Of a DNA stretch of 64,000 nucleotides, positions 30,451-43,600 are shown piece after piece; position 1 is the first letter of the stretch, and every line of letters starts with the position of its first letter. Where the stretch lies: assembly GCA_000310025.1 (NCBI GenBank), contig FN649748.1:2680287-2744286 (forward strand), written 5' to 3'. The notes beneath the pieces are model-generated. The model was given only the letters and a program-made list of their open reading frames with translations. It was not told the origin of the DNA and did not search any database. The position numbers and the translations under genes were made by a program. The stretch comes from Ectocarpus siliculosus (Eukaryota > Sar > Phaeophyceae > Ectocarpales > Ectocarpaceae).

Positions 30451-33400
30451 TACCGTCACGTGCACAAGGTATAAACGCACACGTACGTACCTCTTTATGG
30501 CGTAGCTCACGAAGAGTTCGCAATCAAAATAAATACACACACAGAAAGACTACCCATTCGAGATATACCCACTGTCGAACGGGATGTAGTGGAGTTTTTC
30601 AGTGAGTGGAGGAAAACCGGCTGGGTACTGGACTTATACTGATGATTTATATCAGTGATGCCAGCTGGTGCCAAGTACAAAAAACATCTGTAAATTATAG
30701 GTAACTTGCATTTTACAATACATCCCCTGTAATGTAGTTCTCTACTGGGTCAACGACAAAATATCGGGGAGAATCCCTTCGTTGTGTCGTGTATTGTAAA
30801 CTGTAACCTTCACAGGGGACACGGCGCAGTGTCTATGACAGCTTGCTGGTTTGTTAGAGGTTACATAGGAATATGTACATACAAGATTTGGTCACTTTTC
30901 ATGCTTCGGTGTTTCTTTCTCTCGCGGCAGCGAGTCTTTTCTCGCGGTTCCTTCTCAGGGGCACGCAGGAGGCTCGTCGGTACATTAACGCCGTTGCCCG
31001 GAGCTCGGTAGGCCTCCGTGGCGCGTGTGGTTGACGGCCAAAGTTGCGAAAACGGGCTCAATACCCCGGGGACGCGTTCCGCGCTGACAAATCCTGGCGG
31101 ACCAATTCTAAAACTTATCAAATCCATCAAATACAACGGTTTGAAATATTTGTGTCTTGCTTCTCCACTTTCATTCGTTGATTCATTCATTCATTCGATG
31201 ATTCATGGCTGTGACTCTTCGGGTCATCGCATTGTCCAACAGCAGTACCTACGTTTACTACACACTTCGCAGCGGGCCAAGTTTAGACAAGTCTGAGAGC
31301 ATGCATCCAGCGGCAGTGCTGAACATGTCCCATTTGTGGTGCTGTTTCGGCTTCAAATTCGGTTCTCATCGTAAATCTGCCATCATCAATCAAAGACATC
31401 ATCTCATCGGACCAGTCGGACGAACAGGTTGTACACACAGGATTCGACAAAAAGGGCGGATTTTTCGCTCCACACCCCTTGGTCCCGATTGCAGCACAGT
31501 TTTGTTCCCCACCCATGTCTTCATATCGTAGCGAGAGGCTTCCGTCCCAGTACCGCAAGAGGCGGAGAGATGGCACCGGCGTACGCAAGAAAAAAACACA
31601 AGAACGATATGATTAAATTCGTTTCTCGGACCGGAGTCCATTAGAATCTGCCGCGGGTGCGCCATCTCACCGCGACCCCGTATCCAAGAATGCTTGTTTA
31701 CAATATTTCAAGGTCTCCCTTCGGAACGTGGGTGTCTACCCTCCCTCAGGTGACGCAAGACCACATGCGCATTGCCCGAAGAGGGACTGTGTGTCTTACA
31801 ACGCTTGTATTTCCGCACAAAACATCGCGCACGTTGTTGTTCTACATTGGAGCCAGCTCGAGTGGATAATATTTGGCAGCGAAGAAAGCTCAGACTTCCA
31901 TGGGTCACAGGTTATTAAAGCTGGCTATCAGAAATTTCCAAGAAGCACATCTTCACAAGAGGAGGCTCGGCAGATCGTGGCCGGGTCATCATTGGACTAC
32001 TGTTCCGTCCAAACACCATAATCCAATCAGCCGACTCCACTACTGCAGACCCTATACAGCAGTAGCAGCTTACACATATAGCCTGCACATGAGACTCTGG
32101 AAGCAGTCTTACGTATGTGGTGCTGGAAGAAAGATCAAAGAGTCCCAAACGACAAACCGGATTTTTTCTTGGTACATGTACATTTGTGCATACGAGAAAA
32201 ACGCCAGATTTTTTCAGATTTTTGCTGTGTGGCAAGGTGTTGTCTTGGTAGATGCGAAAAAAACGTATCTTTACTTCTAAAACTGCCTGTCCGGTCGTTA
32301 TTGTTTCTGGTTGTTCCTGGCTCGCACACGTCGTGGTTACAGCAACCAACAGCTTACCCCAAGCAAGTGCCAGGGTGCATAAGCAAGGCCGGAGGTGGAG
32401 ATCGGATGTGTGTATGTGAATGAATGCAAGAAGAACGTTTTGCGGTGTGGTGTCGACAAACAAACGTCGACCTATACAGTCTGAAAACCGTCGAGACATT
32501 CGGATTTTTTGTCATTTCACCAGCTACACGAGTCTGCGTGTCGGGGTGGCTTGGGCTAGGACGCTCGGACAAAATTCTGCCCGGGTTGCTGTTCTGGACA
32601 GCGTGTCCGCCGACCACACCGCGGGATAGGTGAGTGTTACCGCTTATTCTCACGGCAGTCTGTTGCTTGGGCAGGCAACTTTTCCCCGCAGGTCCTGCCC
32701 GATATAATCCGTAGTTCCCCGCTGCCGGGCAACTGGCACCAAACGACGTCAAGCGCCACGCTTTGCCGAGTGTTCAGAGCACGTGTTCAGAGTATCAGCA
32801 GTCATTGTGGCCTCTTGTGTATAATACCCGCCCGTAGGTCCGCACCTGAGTCGCGGTCGGAGTCGAAGCCGGCACGGAGTAGGAAATCTCACGGAGTGAA
32901 CGAACAGCCTAGACGAATAGATTAGTCTATTAAGCGCGCGCACGGCGGACGGGGCAAAGCGCGACAGCAGCTTGTCAGTGGCACGCTTATCGCCGTGCCT
33001 CGACAGCACGCAGTCAATATTATGCTACTGACTACTGCTGGAACGAACATAGTTTAGTCACAGGAGAGGTATTGTCACCATAAAAGTTTGTGGCAGGGAG
33101 GAGCACAGTGGGTCAGAAGCCACGGGTGAGGAAACGAGCACGTACATACAGCTGTATTTAGTGAACGCAGTCCAGTTTTTTTGAGCAAAAAAAGAACTGC
33201 AGCAAAGATTGCAGGACAGCGGCTGTCGTACATACGTACATGTAGATAACCAGCTTTACACAGGGCTTTGTACTGCTGTGGTAGCCGCTGCAGCAGAGCT
33301 CTTCTTCTTGGAGACTGTGCTTACTTTCTTTCGCTCCAAACCCTGTGGAGCTGTGATGAACATCCACCATCATGCTGCTGTTGTTTTTGAGGTGTAGTTT

Positions 33401-35663
33401 CGCCGGAGCGTACCGAGGACACAGCAGCTCAGCGAAGGGTATGCGAAAAATAACCCCCCCGCACACCCACATATATCCGTAAGAAGTGGAGAAATGGCAC
33501 CCCTCGACCGACTTTCAAAGCTCGATTTCTCCATAACCAAGTGGATGCAGAGACCAGTATGTTTATGGAAAGCCCTGGACGAGATGTTTCCAACACCACC
33601 ATTGCTGTTGATGTTGGCACAACCTTGGTTGCGGAGCAATCGAGCGTTGAAAATAGGTCTACAGCAGGGAGGTGCCATCTCTGCGCGTCTTTCGAAAAGT
33701 ACCTCCCCAAGGCCCATTGAAGAAAACCCATTTTTCTTCCCCCCTTGTCCTGTTTTTGTTGACCTGGAGACTGGAGACTGTATGTATGCCTATGCGTGCA
33801 CACGAAACCTGGTTGGCGTTTGACCTGTTTTGTGCAGATGAAGCACTGACATTTAAAAAATGCAAGTGTGCCTCGAATGCCTGTGCCAAGAACGCGTTGG
33901 CGGAGACCACAGGACAGTCAATCATGCACGTCATCCACATCACACCCTCGAATCACTTTTCAGAAACTCTCAAAGCCCGAAAAAGCATCACGCCTTCTCG
34001 CCTGTAAACCAACCCCAGTGCTCGACGGAAACCGCGGAGCATATGTAGGAGCTCACAATTTTGCTGGGTGTTCCACTCCGCCTGCCGTTGTCCTCCTCCT
34101 CCTCCTCCTCCTCCTGTTTTATACCAGGATACAGTATGGGTTTGTTTTGTACGAGATTTTATCTGGCATTTGCGGGGCAGGGGTGGTCACTTCGTACCTG
34201 CTCCCCCTAAAAATCTTCTGATAATGGGTACCTCGGCTTGCCTCGGCGTGGAGTGAACCATTTTTTCACACACCCTTGGCTCAGCGACAAACCTATGTGA
34301 ACGGTATGTATGGTATGTATCAGGTGAACACACCGTACCTGACTTAAAAAACGAATATAGCATGCGGTGTCTGTCAAACCACTGTGGATACCACCGTCTC
34401 ATTCGGTGCCGGTTTTGTTTGGAATTGTATGCATATCGTTATTACAAAACCGAGATCGCGAAGTGAAAGCGTGCGTGGACGTCCGTCGTTGCCCTGATTG
34501 CCGCGAATCTTATTCATAGGGTCGACAAGCGATCCGATGTTGACGAGTTAAGTACAATAGCGCCTTGTCTAATTATGTGGTGGTGGAAGACACGTCCCAT
34601 AACACTGCGGGAGTTACGGCTGAAGGGCAGGCTGATCCACTCCTTCTCACGCCAGACATCTGAAGCAGGCAGGCCAGGGAACTTTTCTGTGTGATATCGG
34701 ATCAGAGCTCTTTCCTACGGATAGGTGCATTTTTGGTGCCAAGTAGCACCTGCTCCTCATAGTTTGTCTGATAGAACAACAGCAGATGACTTTTCGTGTA
34801 GGCAAATAAACTCCGTCGAACGATTCCTCATTTGACATTCACAGCGTTTTCTCGGACGAGGTTGGAGAGTTAGCGACACCCCTGTGAAGATGTGGGCAAG
34901 CGTACGGCGAATGTTCGGAGCCACCATGGCTTCAGTGCTCACGGTAAGTGCAAACGGATGGCATTTACAGTGGTTCCGTTTTGAAACAATGATGCACGAG
35001 TTGTCACCGCCGTCGCTTGTGTCATGAGTGCTTGAGTGTGAGACCACGATATTTGTGTCTGTTTTTCGTTGCACTCGTAGAGTTCTCCTTATGCCTTATG
35101 ATCTCTCCTTTCTAACGTTAAATTGGGAACGCATACGACAGTCAGCTCGGTCTGGTCTACGTTTGCATACCATATGCCACAAGGGAATGACAAGCGTTGA
35201 AGGCAGGCAGGACGCACGCTGTGCTTTGCGTCGTACTTGTCATTTCGACTACTGTATATCAATGGACTCGACAATTCATTTCCTCAGGCGGGAACGGGGC
35301 TGCACATGGAAAGTGTCACGGCAGATGGAGGCGTCATTGGTGTTCGACACGGAGTGGTGGTGCAGGTGTGTATGGAACTAGACTACCCCCCACCCCTCTG
35401 CGCCTGGAACAAAGAATGTGGTCAAACGTTCCGCGTACCGCATGTCCACTGATAGATGGTGGATGTCTCTCCTCTTTCTCGCCGCCTTGCTGATTCTTGG
35501 CTACAATGATATTTTGCTTCGCTGCCTGTAGCGCACTTGCACACACGGAGTAAAAGTACTGGTTCCAGGGGGTGTTGGTCCCGCCTGTAAATCCTATTTG
35601 TGTTCCCTAGCTCATGTCATCGAACGCGCATGACTCTCGCTTTCTGCCCTGCAGATCGATGTC
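30451..35663. other. No recognisable gene
   Basis: Frames are short and overlap on both strands. I note an ATTC simple repeat near 31171-31195, a TCC run at about 34090-34113, and two exon-like pieces on the plus strand: a Met-start piece ending in a GTAAGT donor near 34945, and a piece at about 35289-35365 bounded by CAG and GTGTGT. These could be upstream exons of the glycosyltransferase-like gene further right, but I cannot prove it. Confidence 0.4.
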
Positions 35664-35699
35664 ATGGTCGGTGGTGGCGATTACACCACCACCGACCAT
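35664..35699. repeat. Perfect 14-bp inverted repeat with 8-nt loop
   Basis: ATGGTCGGTGGTGG (35664-35677) is followed by an 8-nt loop and its exact reverse complement (35686-35699). It would form a strong hairpin in DNA or RNA. It lies just beyond the stop of the long minus-strand frame at 35703, so it could act at the 3' end of a minus-strand transcript. The role is unknown. Confidence 0.9.
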
Positions 35700-35702
35700 C
35701 CT

Positions 35703-36800
35703 TCATTTTGTTCCGTTGCGTGAGCACTCATCTTCATCGATGTGCGGCAATGTGAACTGCGTTTGTGGTGTCGAGGGTCGGATCGTGAGGTTGCCCTCTT
35801 CGCATCCTTTGGGTCTTCTACCGATGAGCTCTCCAAGCCGTGCCAGCCCATTCAAGCTTCCAGACCAAACTTGCAGACCAGTTACAGAATCTGCGGAGGG
35901 AAACATCCGTCCGATCCTTGTCCTGTTGTGCAACCATCTTCTTGCAATTTGAACCGCGAAGGATTTGCGTTGCTCTGCGCCAGTCGTGTTTCCGTACCTC
36001 TGCTCCATCAGTAGTTGCTGACTCGTGAATGTTGGCGAGGCCCCCGCTACGTCGTTCACGAGGAATCTTCCCCCGAGAATATTCCCAACCATGTTCCGGA
36101 ACCACATTGCATACCGGGGTGCCAGCATCACCACCCGTCGGCCGTAATGATCACGTTGGAGGTACATACACACCCAACATTGGTCAGTAGGAGTGCTTTC
36201 CTCGCCGAGTTGTACGCTGCCTCTACTTGAACCATGACCGGAAACATCTCGTTTCACCGTGGTGAACATGTGCCTTTCGTTCGGTACCCTTGTCTTGCCT
36301 CTTGGGGTCTTGCGCGAAACGAGCAGGACAGGGGATGCCCGCACGCCATATCGCCGGACGAGGCAGATATCAGGAGGTCGACCCGGGGCTGGCCGGGCGG
36401 CGTCCTGACGCTCAGTTCCATCGAAAGGATAGGTGAGCCTTGCCGACTGAGTCTCACATTTTCTGGGAATGAATGCGTTTCTGTGTTGTTGTCGGAAATT
36501 ACCCTCCTGCAAGCTGATTGAGCGGAGGATCGATACAGCTTTTCCGCGAGTGACACTTGCTGGTGCTCTTGTTCTACTACTGTCTTGAGCGTAACTGGGG
36601 TTGGCGGAACACGGTGCTCCAGGTCGAGGCTCAGAGTTGTCTTTGTTGATCGAACCAAAGACCCTAAAAACTGTTCTATACATCGTCAAAAAGCCAAACA
36701 CCTTTTGCACGTGTGAAGATTGGGCCGGCCCTTCCCTTTCAAACAACTCTTCATGATTTGGTATTAAGGGCCAGTGCAAACGACGCTCGGAAAAATGCAA
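35703..36800 (-). CDS. Hypothetical 365-codon open frame
   Basis: This is the longest uninterrupted frame between 30 and 56 kb. It is Arg-, Ser- and Thr-rich, with no signal peptide, membrane segment or domain that I recognise. One stretch (CWVCMYLQRDHYGRRVVMLA) looks protein-like. A 365-codon frame is unlikely by chance at this base composition, but an Arg-rich composition is also typical of frames antisense to coding DNA. The plus strand here has no convincing gene either. I list it as possible coding or formerly coding sequence only. Confidence 0.25.
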   Translation of the reverse strand: MHFSERRLHWPLIPNHEELFEREGPAQSSHVQKVFGFLTMYRTVFRVFGSINKDNSEPRPGAPCSANPSYAQDSSRTRAPASVTRGKAVSILRSISLQEGNFRQQHRNAFIPRKCETQSARLTYPFDGTERQDAARPAPGRPPDICLVRRYGVRASPVLLVSRKTPRGKTRVPNERHMFTTVKRDVSGHGSSRGSVQLGEESTPTDQCWVCMYLQRDHYGRRVVMLAPRYAMWFRNMVGNILGGRFLVNDVAGASPTFTSQQLLMEQRYGNTTGAEQRKSFAVQIARRWLHNRTRIGRMFPSADSVTGLQVWSGSLNGLARLGELIGRRPKGCEEGNLTIRPSTPQTQFTLPHIDEDECSRNGTK

Positions 36801-38767
36801 ATGAAAGTCAAGGCTAATTAATCTGCGTGTGGTTGAAGACCAAAAAACCAGCTTCTCTGGGTTTCCGACACAGCTGGTGGAACGATTTGTTCAAAGTCAG
36901 GAAATCGATATCCCATGCAAGTAAAACGCGGAGCGGTATGTTTTTCCCGGCCGAAAGAGCTTTTTTATAAAATTGCGTTATTAGTTGTGGAACATTGTTT
37001 CTATGCGATCTAACTTGTGTCGCATCGTTTGTCCAGGTTGTCTTCCCCAGCTGTGTTACGTCATTGCTCGGCTTGTCGTAAAACGAGAACAATTGCTGAT
37101 TGTACGGTGGTATATTCTTCCTCAGGTCGGTCGGGGAACCATTACATGGCGATATCAACCTTGTTCTCCATGGCCTTCTGCTGCCAAGTGAAAGTGGTAA
37201 GTTGACACGCTGATTGTGACGCTTGCGGACTGTACATCCCTGATTAGATGAGCAGGTGTTAGTGTGATTCGGCCAGAAATCGCTTCAGGTGAAGGCCAAC
37301 AATCTCTCTCCGGCATGGCTATTCCCTGCCGCAAGCGTTACAAGAGAATCGAGTTGCGATGTTCGACCGAATGTTTTCTTGTTGATGCCGAAAACGAAGT
37401 ATGAAACACGGTGGGGCTTACGATGGGGTTGAACCCACTCTTCATGGTAAAGGCCTTGCTTCCTGGGTCAAATCAAGCACCGTTGCGCACGACTGTGTCA
37501 CACGGAGATCGGTTTGGTCGAGGACAGAGGGGAGATTTTGGCGCTTGTTTAAGGTCGACCATGTCTCACCTTGCCACAGGCACCGCTAAACATTGTCGAA
37601 GCACTTGTCTCTGAATGCAGTATGTATGCATCTCCTCACCAAAGATGTCTCGAGATGAACCCGCTTCCTTCAACTCTCCGCCGTGATGTCTGTGGTGCTC
37701 GTTTCCAGTTGGAGCTACCCGACATGGACTGGCGCTTGCCCACAGAAAGCGGGGAGAGGTTCAAGTCTTCCACGAACCTGTTCAGCTTCTCCCAGAGAGA
37801 TACCAATCGTGCTCCCCCGCAATACATCAACGGTTCCCTGCCGACGGGTTTCGAAGGTCTTCAGGGCCGACTTGATGTCTGTCCGCACGAGAGGCTCATC
37901 GACGGAACGCATGCGAACCATATCCGAGGTAACAAATATTTTGTTATCACCGTGCCAGGCAGGGTTTGTGAAGGACTGCTATGGAAGACAACTGTTTGTG
38001 GAATATGGATTGACCAATCCCTACATAGCATTCCCTGGTTACAGCCAATAATGGATAATTTGCCGTTCGTGTCCGCTCGGTGACGAGTCACTTGCAGAAT
38101 ATTATCAATACTACTCCACGGATTCGGGATTCCATCCAAAACGTCTTCTAGGAAGCCTAGCACCACAAACACGCAAACCGTGGTGTGTACTCATCTTCAC
38201 AGGTAGCCAATAGAACGCAGGGGGCCAGAAGTGTGTTCACATCATTGCTCCTGAGCGAGATACCACCTAGGCGAGAATGAACAACTCCATCGATATTCCA
38301 ATTCGTACTTACGCTGAGAGGATCAGTACCGTGTCCGACCAGGCGGATTGGTGTGGTTAGCCTACGTTGTTGGTAGCTGAGTTGCGGGAGATTTTGCGAA
38401 GCGAAGCACCCATGTTTGCGTGCCTACTGTGTGTGATGATGTACTACGTTTGACTACAAGCGCTGGTATTGTGCCCTGCATCACTCACCGGCGGCTAAAG
38501 TAGTTGGACGTTCGTTGAGTACAATGCACAGGGTGATTTGTGCAGAGGATTGGAACTATGCCCTCTTTTTCCGAAGCCATTTTCAATCCCTTCTAAATAG
38601 TCGTTTCGTGGCATGTGTTTGAAGGATACCTGATTTGATTCTCGGCGTACACGCCTGGAGGGGAACCTCCGAACATTGCAGAGCGTCCCCAACTTTCAGC
38701 GTCCAAGGTGTGTGTTTGTCGTCAACAAATTGTTCTTCGTGCCCGACAATGTCGTTTGGTGTTGCAG
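36801..38767. other. No recognisable gene; possible upstream exons of the next gene
   Basis: The following gene clearly needs exons upstream of 38768, ending in phase 1, and they should lie here or further left. A plus-strand stretch near 37960-38050 (FVKDCYGRQLFVEYGLTNPY) looks coding-like, but I could not connect it by splice sites to the downstream exons. Confidence 0.4.
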
Positions 38768-40641
38768 GGCTTCATCCGGACCTTCAGAAATGCATGAGAA
38801 ATGTGAAGATGAGAGGGTGCGAAGCTGCCTATCTCAAGGAATCGCTCGGTGGAGAAGATACTTGTCCAAGTCCGCAACGCCAACTCGCCGAGCACGAGGA
38901 GGAATCCGCTCAACTGGTTGCCGGGACAACCTCGCCTCTCGAAAGGCGGGGGGCGGGATCTCTAGTTGTTCACGTTCGATCCGGGGATATTTTCAAGCCG
39001 GGCACGATATATCATCAATACGGGCAGGTAAGGGGGAACTGGCAGGCAAAGGGTGCAATTGTTTATTTTCGAACCTTGCATGAGACGCACGCTCCAAGCA
39101 AGGCCGAATGGATGCCGCGAGGCACGTGTGTCTTCTTGGTAGATATCAGAACTGGCTTGGGAGCCCATCATACTCAGCCAGCGGAACCGGTATTGAGACG
39201 TTCCAAATCTCCCAACCAAGGGTCCCCGAAGCCCTGGGTAAATCTGTCTCCAGTGTCGCCCGTAATAGAAGGTTTCTGGAAGGATGGAAGTGTGTCTAGG
39301 AACACCAAGACCCCATGCCAGGTGCCCTAAGCGAACATTGTATGCCCTTTGATGGGATCTTCTTGCGTTCGGGTGCGCACGAGTATATTCTTGCAGGACA
39401 CATGAGCGTGACGCAACGAAATACAACGTATTTCACACTCTCTCTCTCAGCACCCACACTATCGGTTGAGCTTCGTAAACATCTTGCAGTCTAAAATTGT
39501 GTGGTAAATGGGGGCAGATACGCTTTCTAAACGCGTTTCGTCCCAGTACCAACACAATAGGACAGTCTGTGGTTCTGACCCTCTCTTGTTATCTCTTCGA
39601 CAACACATGACCACACCTGGATAAGGATTCTCCAACGCGGAGAGGTCTACCCACAGCTACGCTCCCAGCTGGTGGTTTCGATGAATTACACATTTTACAT
39701 GCATGGCAGCGTCATGGGCTGCACAGAAGTTCAACCCCACCGTCCCATCTCACCATGCCCTCGATTCTGGAGCAACCCCTGCGACAACAAAACCGATGAA
39801 CACAGCGTGCCCTCAACACACCGTGACCCCTCCTCCCTTGTCCCATGTTTCGGTTTCCTGCTCCCGGCGTCGTTAATCCTGTTCGTTCAACATCAAACAC
39901 CGTGTAACCGGTCCCGGTTTCATCTCATCCTCGTGAAGCCACCTTTGCTCTATTATCTTGCTGTCATCGCCAGCGAGCCGTGGAACAAAATGTCTTTTGT
40001 TACAAGCGGAGAAGATGACCTGCTCAACCCTGCGTATAGGGTAATTGAAGGGATCAACAGCCAAGGACTTCTCGGGACGAACGTGGAAATGCACAAGGTG
40101 GGTTGAGGGTATGCTGGGCGATCGCTGCGAAAGTTCGGGGTGTACATATCTCCCAAAAAATGCTGTGGTTTGGGAACACCCACACAATCTCATGTGTCCC
40201 CTGGTCGAACCACTCAAAAATAAGTATGAATGCAATAATAGACACGATTCGAGGCCACTTCATGCCACGAGCGATGATTCCCCCCCTCAAGAGAATAACG
40301 ACCGTATCTCCCGCTTGTCCAAGCCGGTCTTGTATCTCCGCGCAGATGCATAATGAAACACTACCTAACGACGTGTGTCTCTTCTTGCAACATGATTCCC
40401 GAAAAAGGATCGAGCACTCTGGGAAGATCTGCAGGCGATGCTGTGCGCGGACAGCCTAGCCCTGTCACATTCAACCTTTACAAATCTCCTGTTGGCGCAC
40501 TCGAGGGCCAAGCGATTCTTCCTGCCGTGGGGGTGTGAACCACAAGTTGGGAACACGAAGCTCAACCAGTTCGTGAATGCCACAATGATTTGTCTCCAAC
40601 GGCCTGAGGTCGAGGTGAGAATACCGCTGGCGGGTGATTAA
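38768..40641 (+). CDS. Glycosyltransferase-like protein, last three exons
   Basis: Three exons join in frame through GT-AG introns: 38768-39027 (acceptor TTGCAG, donor GTAAGG), 39939-40097 (donor GTGGGT) and 40408-40641 with TAA. They give 216 residues. Motifs are GSLVVHVRSGDIFKPG in the first, PPLLYYLAVIASEPWNKM in the second, and WEDLQAMLCADSLALSHST then RFFLP in the third. The HVRSGD...YGQPP...LLCA..L.LS.ST pattern is that of an uncharacterised family of nucleotide-sugar transferase-like proteins, distantly like fucosyltransferases with an H-x-R-x-G-D loop. Upstream exons, including any signal anchor, are not identified. The substrate is unknown. A cell-wall or glycoprotein role is a guess. 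Confidence 0.7.
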
Positions 40642-43600
40642 ATCTTGGTGGACTGTCCAAAAAGGAGGTCTCGGGGTGTTCTCGGTTCCAGCAGAAATGC
40701 CGCTTCGCTTTGCACGAGGAGGGATGTCTCGGGTAGCGTAGCATTGGCACCCACGAGGAAAAGTAAAACGGTATGCGTGTTGGAGAGCTCGTCTGCCGAC
40801 ATTCATATCTTGACAAAACCATCGGTGACCAAAGGGCAGGGCGACGACTGTCAGTGCGCACGGTTGCCAGCGCTTTCGACGTGTAAGCTCCACACAAGAG
40901 GAAAATGAGCTACTGCAAAAATTGATCGTTCCCTGCCTTTAGGGAGACACACCACACATGGTCACAGAGGTTGAAACGAAAGAAGGGCAGTGCGCAGGAT
41001 GTGGTTCATGCACGAAGCGACTCCACGGCTAGAGCATAACAGCGGCGCCCAGAAATGTCTCCACTGAGATAGACTCATGTAATTTCTTGCCGTGAGAAAA
41101 TACCCCACCAGGGATGTAACGAATGATCACTGCGCGAGCACATGTCTGCGCGCACTGACCACTCGTCGCATCCTCCGCGCACTGGTGAGTTATTCTCACG
41201 AGTCAAAAGAAACGAACGATCGTCGTGGAGATGTTTCATGGATGCCACGGTAATTGCCTGCGATTTACATTTGTCTCTTTGTATACGGGGTGTGCCCCGC
41301 TGTTGAGAAGTACCGTCTCGTACCCTTGGGGTGTCGTTATCTGACTTTGCTGCATTCTGGTGAACAATGAGCGACTTTGGGAATGTCGACCGGCCTTGGG
41401 CTTCCTCGTTGTGGGTACAACGAAAGGTCAACGCGCGAGGTTTAGAATTGGAGAAACTGTCAACAGGACTGAGAAACGCAACTACTACACGAGTTTACGT
41501 TTCCTGTTCCCTCCGTCTGGAGCTCACATGTCGCAATTGCTGGCGTTTAGTTTTGTTGAGCAAAGTTTGTTGAGGTATTGCCGATTGTATTGAAATTGTC
41601 GACTTGAAAAGCCGAAAGGCTGTTCTGTTCCTGTATTTCGGGGTATCAGACTTGGAAGACGGTGCCTTTGGGGTGGTTGTTCTCTCGGATAATTTACGTG
41701 CTTTGGGTTCTCTGTTCTGTGTCATTTCTTTCATGATCAAAGGTTGCGTAATAGGCATCCTACGTGCCGTGGTGCGGTGGTTATCACGGTCAGAAGGGAA
41801 TGAGCAAGTTCCTGCACGACGTCGTTTCCCTCCATGCGGAGCATATAGTCTACTTCGAGATCGTTGTCGACCTTCCGCACTGACGACCACCTCCCTAAAC
41901 CGACTCCTTGACGCGTTACCGTAGAGACATGCCTCTCCTCTCCTCGACATTACCCCAACGCCGCCCCATGAACATCCCTGCCTTCTCCATGGTTTTTTCC
42001 GTTGTGCCCGAGGATAGGTGTATGGGATTGAGTGGCTGACTACAAGCGAGGCATACACGGTGTATGACTCCTGGGATCCATCTTCCAACCTCCTTGAGAT
42101 GGTTGTTTCGGACTCTGTCAAAGGCATGCGAAGATGCTGTTAACCGGGGCAGGCGAATTCGCATGTTTGTGCTTGAAACATGCTGTAACATTACTGTAGG
42201 CAGAAGGCACCACGTTCTTGGGCGAGGTTGAAAACGGTCTCCCGGGGTACAAGCGGCTCGTGTGTCGTGGGTGCATGTGTACGTTCGGCCTTATATGTCG
42301 ATTCGCCAAGCCAGTAACCATCCCTTCAGGGGTCTACACGGGTATTGTACCCTTTATGGAGTACATCTAGGGTTGGGCGAAATATCCTTATTGTAGCACT
42401 AGGTTGGCCGCGCGCCCACCCCGACGGGGCGGAACGGCCATCGTGTAGAATTATTCATCAACCGGATGAACATGTAACGAGCTCGAGACGGCAGAGCAAT
42501 TTGACCATGCATTTGTTTCCGCACGCGAGGTGGGGGTACTCGGCAATTGAATACGAGAAGAAAACAGGGAAGATGGGTTTTTACAAATCGAGGGCCTGCG
42601 AAGGACGTTATGACCAAGCAGTGGCGAGCGTGGTCGCTGTTCGGAATTGGTGAGGCGAATAATATACAAACCGTTGCTTAATGGACCATTCGAACTGGCA
42701 TGGCGGTGGTATGGTATCGTGAAACGTATCTCGGAAGCACGCCGCCCCCCGAATGTGAGAACGGGAGAGTTGTTCGAACACTCCGTTGAAGCCACCCTTC
42801 ACACGGGGGGCTTACGAGTGCTACAGAGACCGGCACAGAGACAAGGGGACGAGTTGGACACATCGAAGGCTTCTAGCGGTTTGCCAGCTTGAGGAGACAA
42901 AAAATCGTCGAGTAATTTTCCCACACATTCAGTAACCGGCAGATGCAACTTTCGGCTAAGAAAATGGCATGGTACCATTTTGGGGACTTGGTATTCCCTC
43001 GGGTGAAGAAGAGGGCAGTTCGAAAGAAACACGAAAGAACTAGTATGGAACTAGATTCTTGTTCGCAAATTGACTTTATTGTGAAACGGAGACATATAAG
43101 TACATACCTGGTAGCTGATCTTCGCAATCTGTACGCACCTTGGCTGCGTCTTTGTGCCACCCTCGAGGTGTGTTGATCGGATGCGGTAGGTCAGTCGGGT
43201 TCTGGAGTTTCATTCGCTGAAGAGATTGCCAAAATGAGCTTCGTTAATCTGACCCGCGCGCTGTCGCAAGTTAGATTGACACGTGCGTATGGGTATGAGG
43301 TCAATGAGGGACACACGGTGGCCTGAGCCTGCTTTGGGGGTCCCGCGGAAAAGGAGGTAGCATTTTAGTTGGCCAGTGCCGTCGAATCTCGGACCATATC
43401 TATAGTGAAACAATTTCTTACGTTGTCAGAACTCCATCTCATACCGTAGGCCCGCTACATCATCGTATGGCCATCGTGACGCACTGTCGACGAACACGAC
43501 CAAAGGTATGTGGAACCATGAAGAGTTCGAGATGGCCCGGTGAGGTTGATGTGCACCTTGCCGAACCGTACCGCCGCGCGATGAAATACACGCCGAGGTG

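Noticed and set aside
41495-42127. 210-codon minus-strand frame
   Set aside because: Arg/Ser/Thr-rich with no domain, overlapping an equally plausible plus-strand frame. Probably chance.
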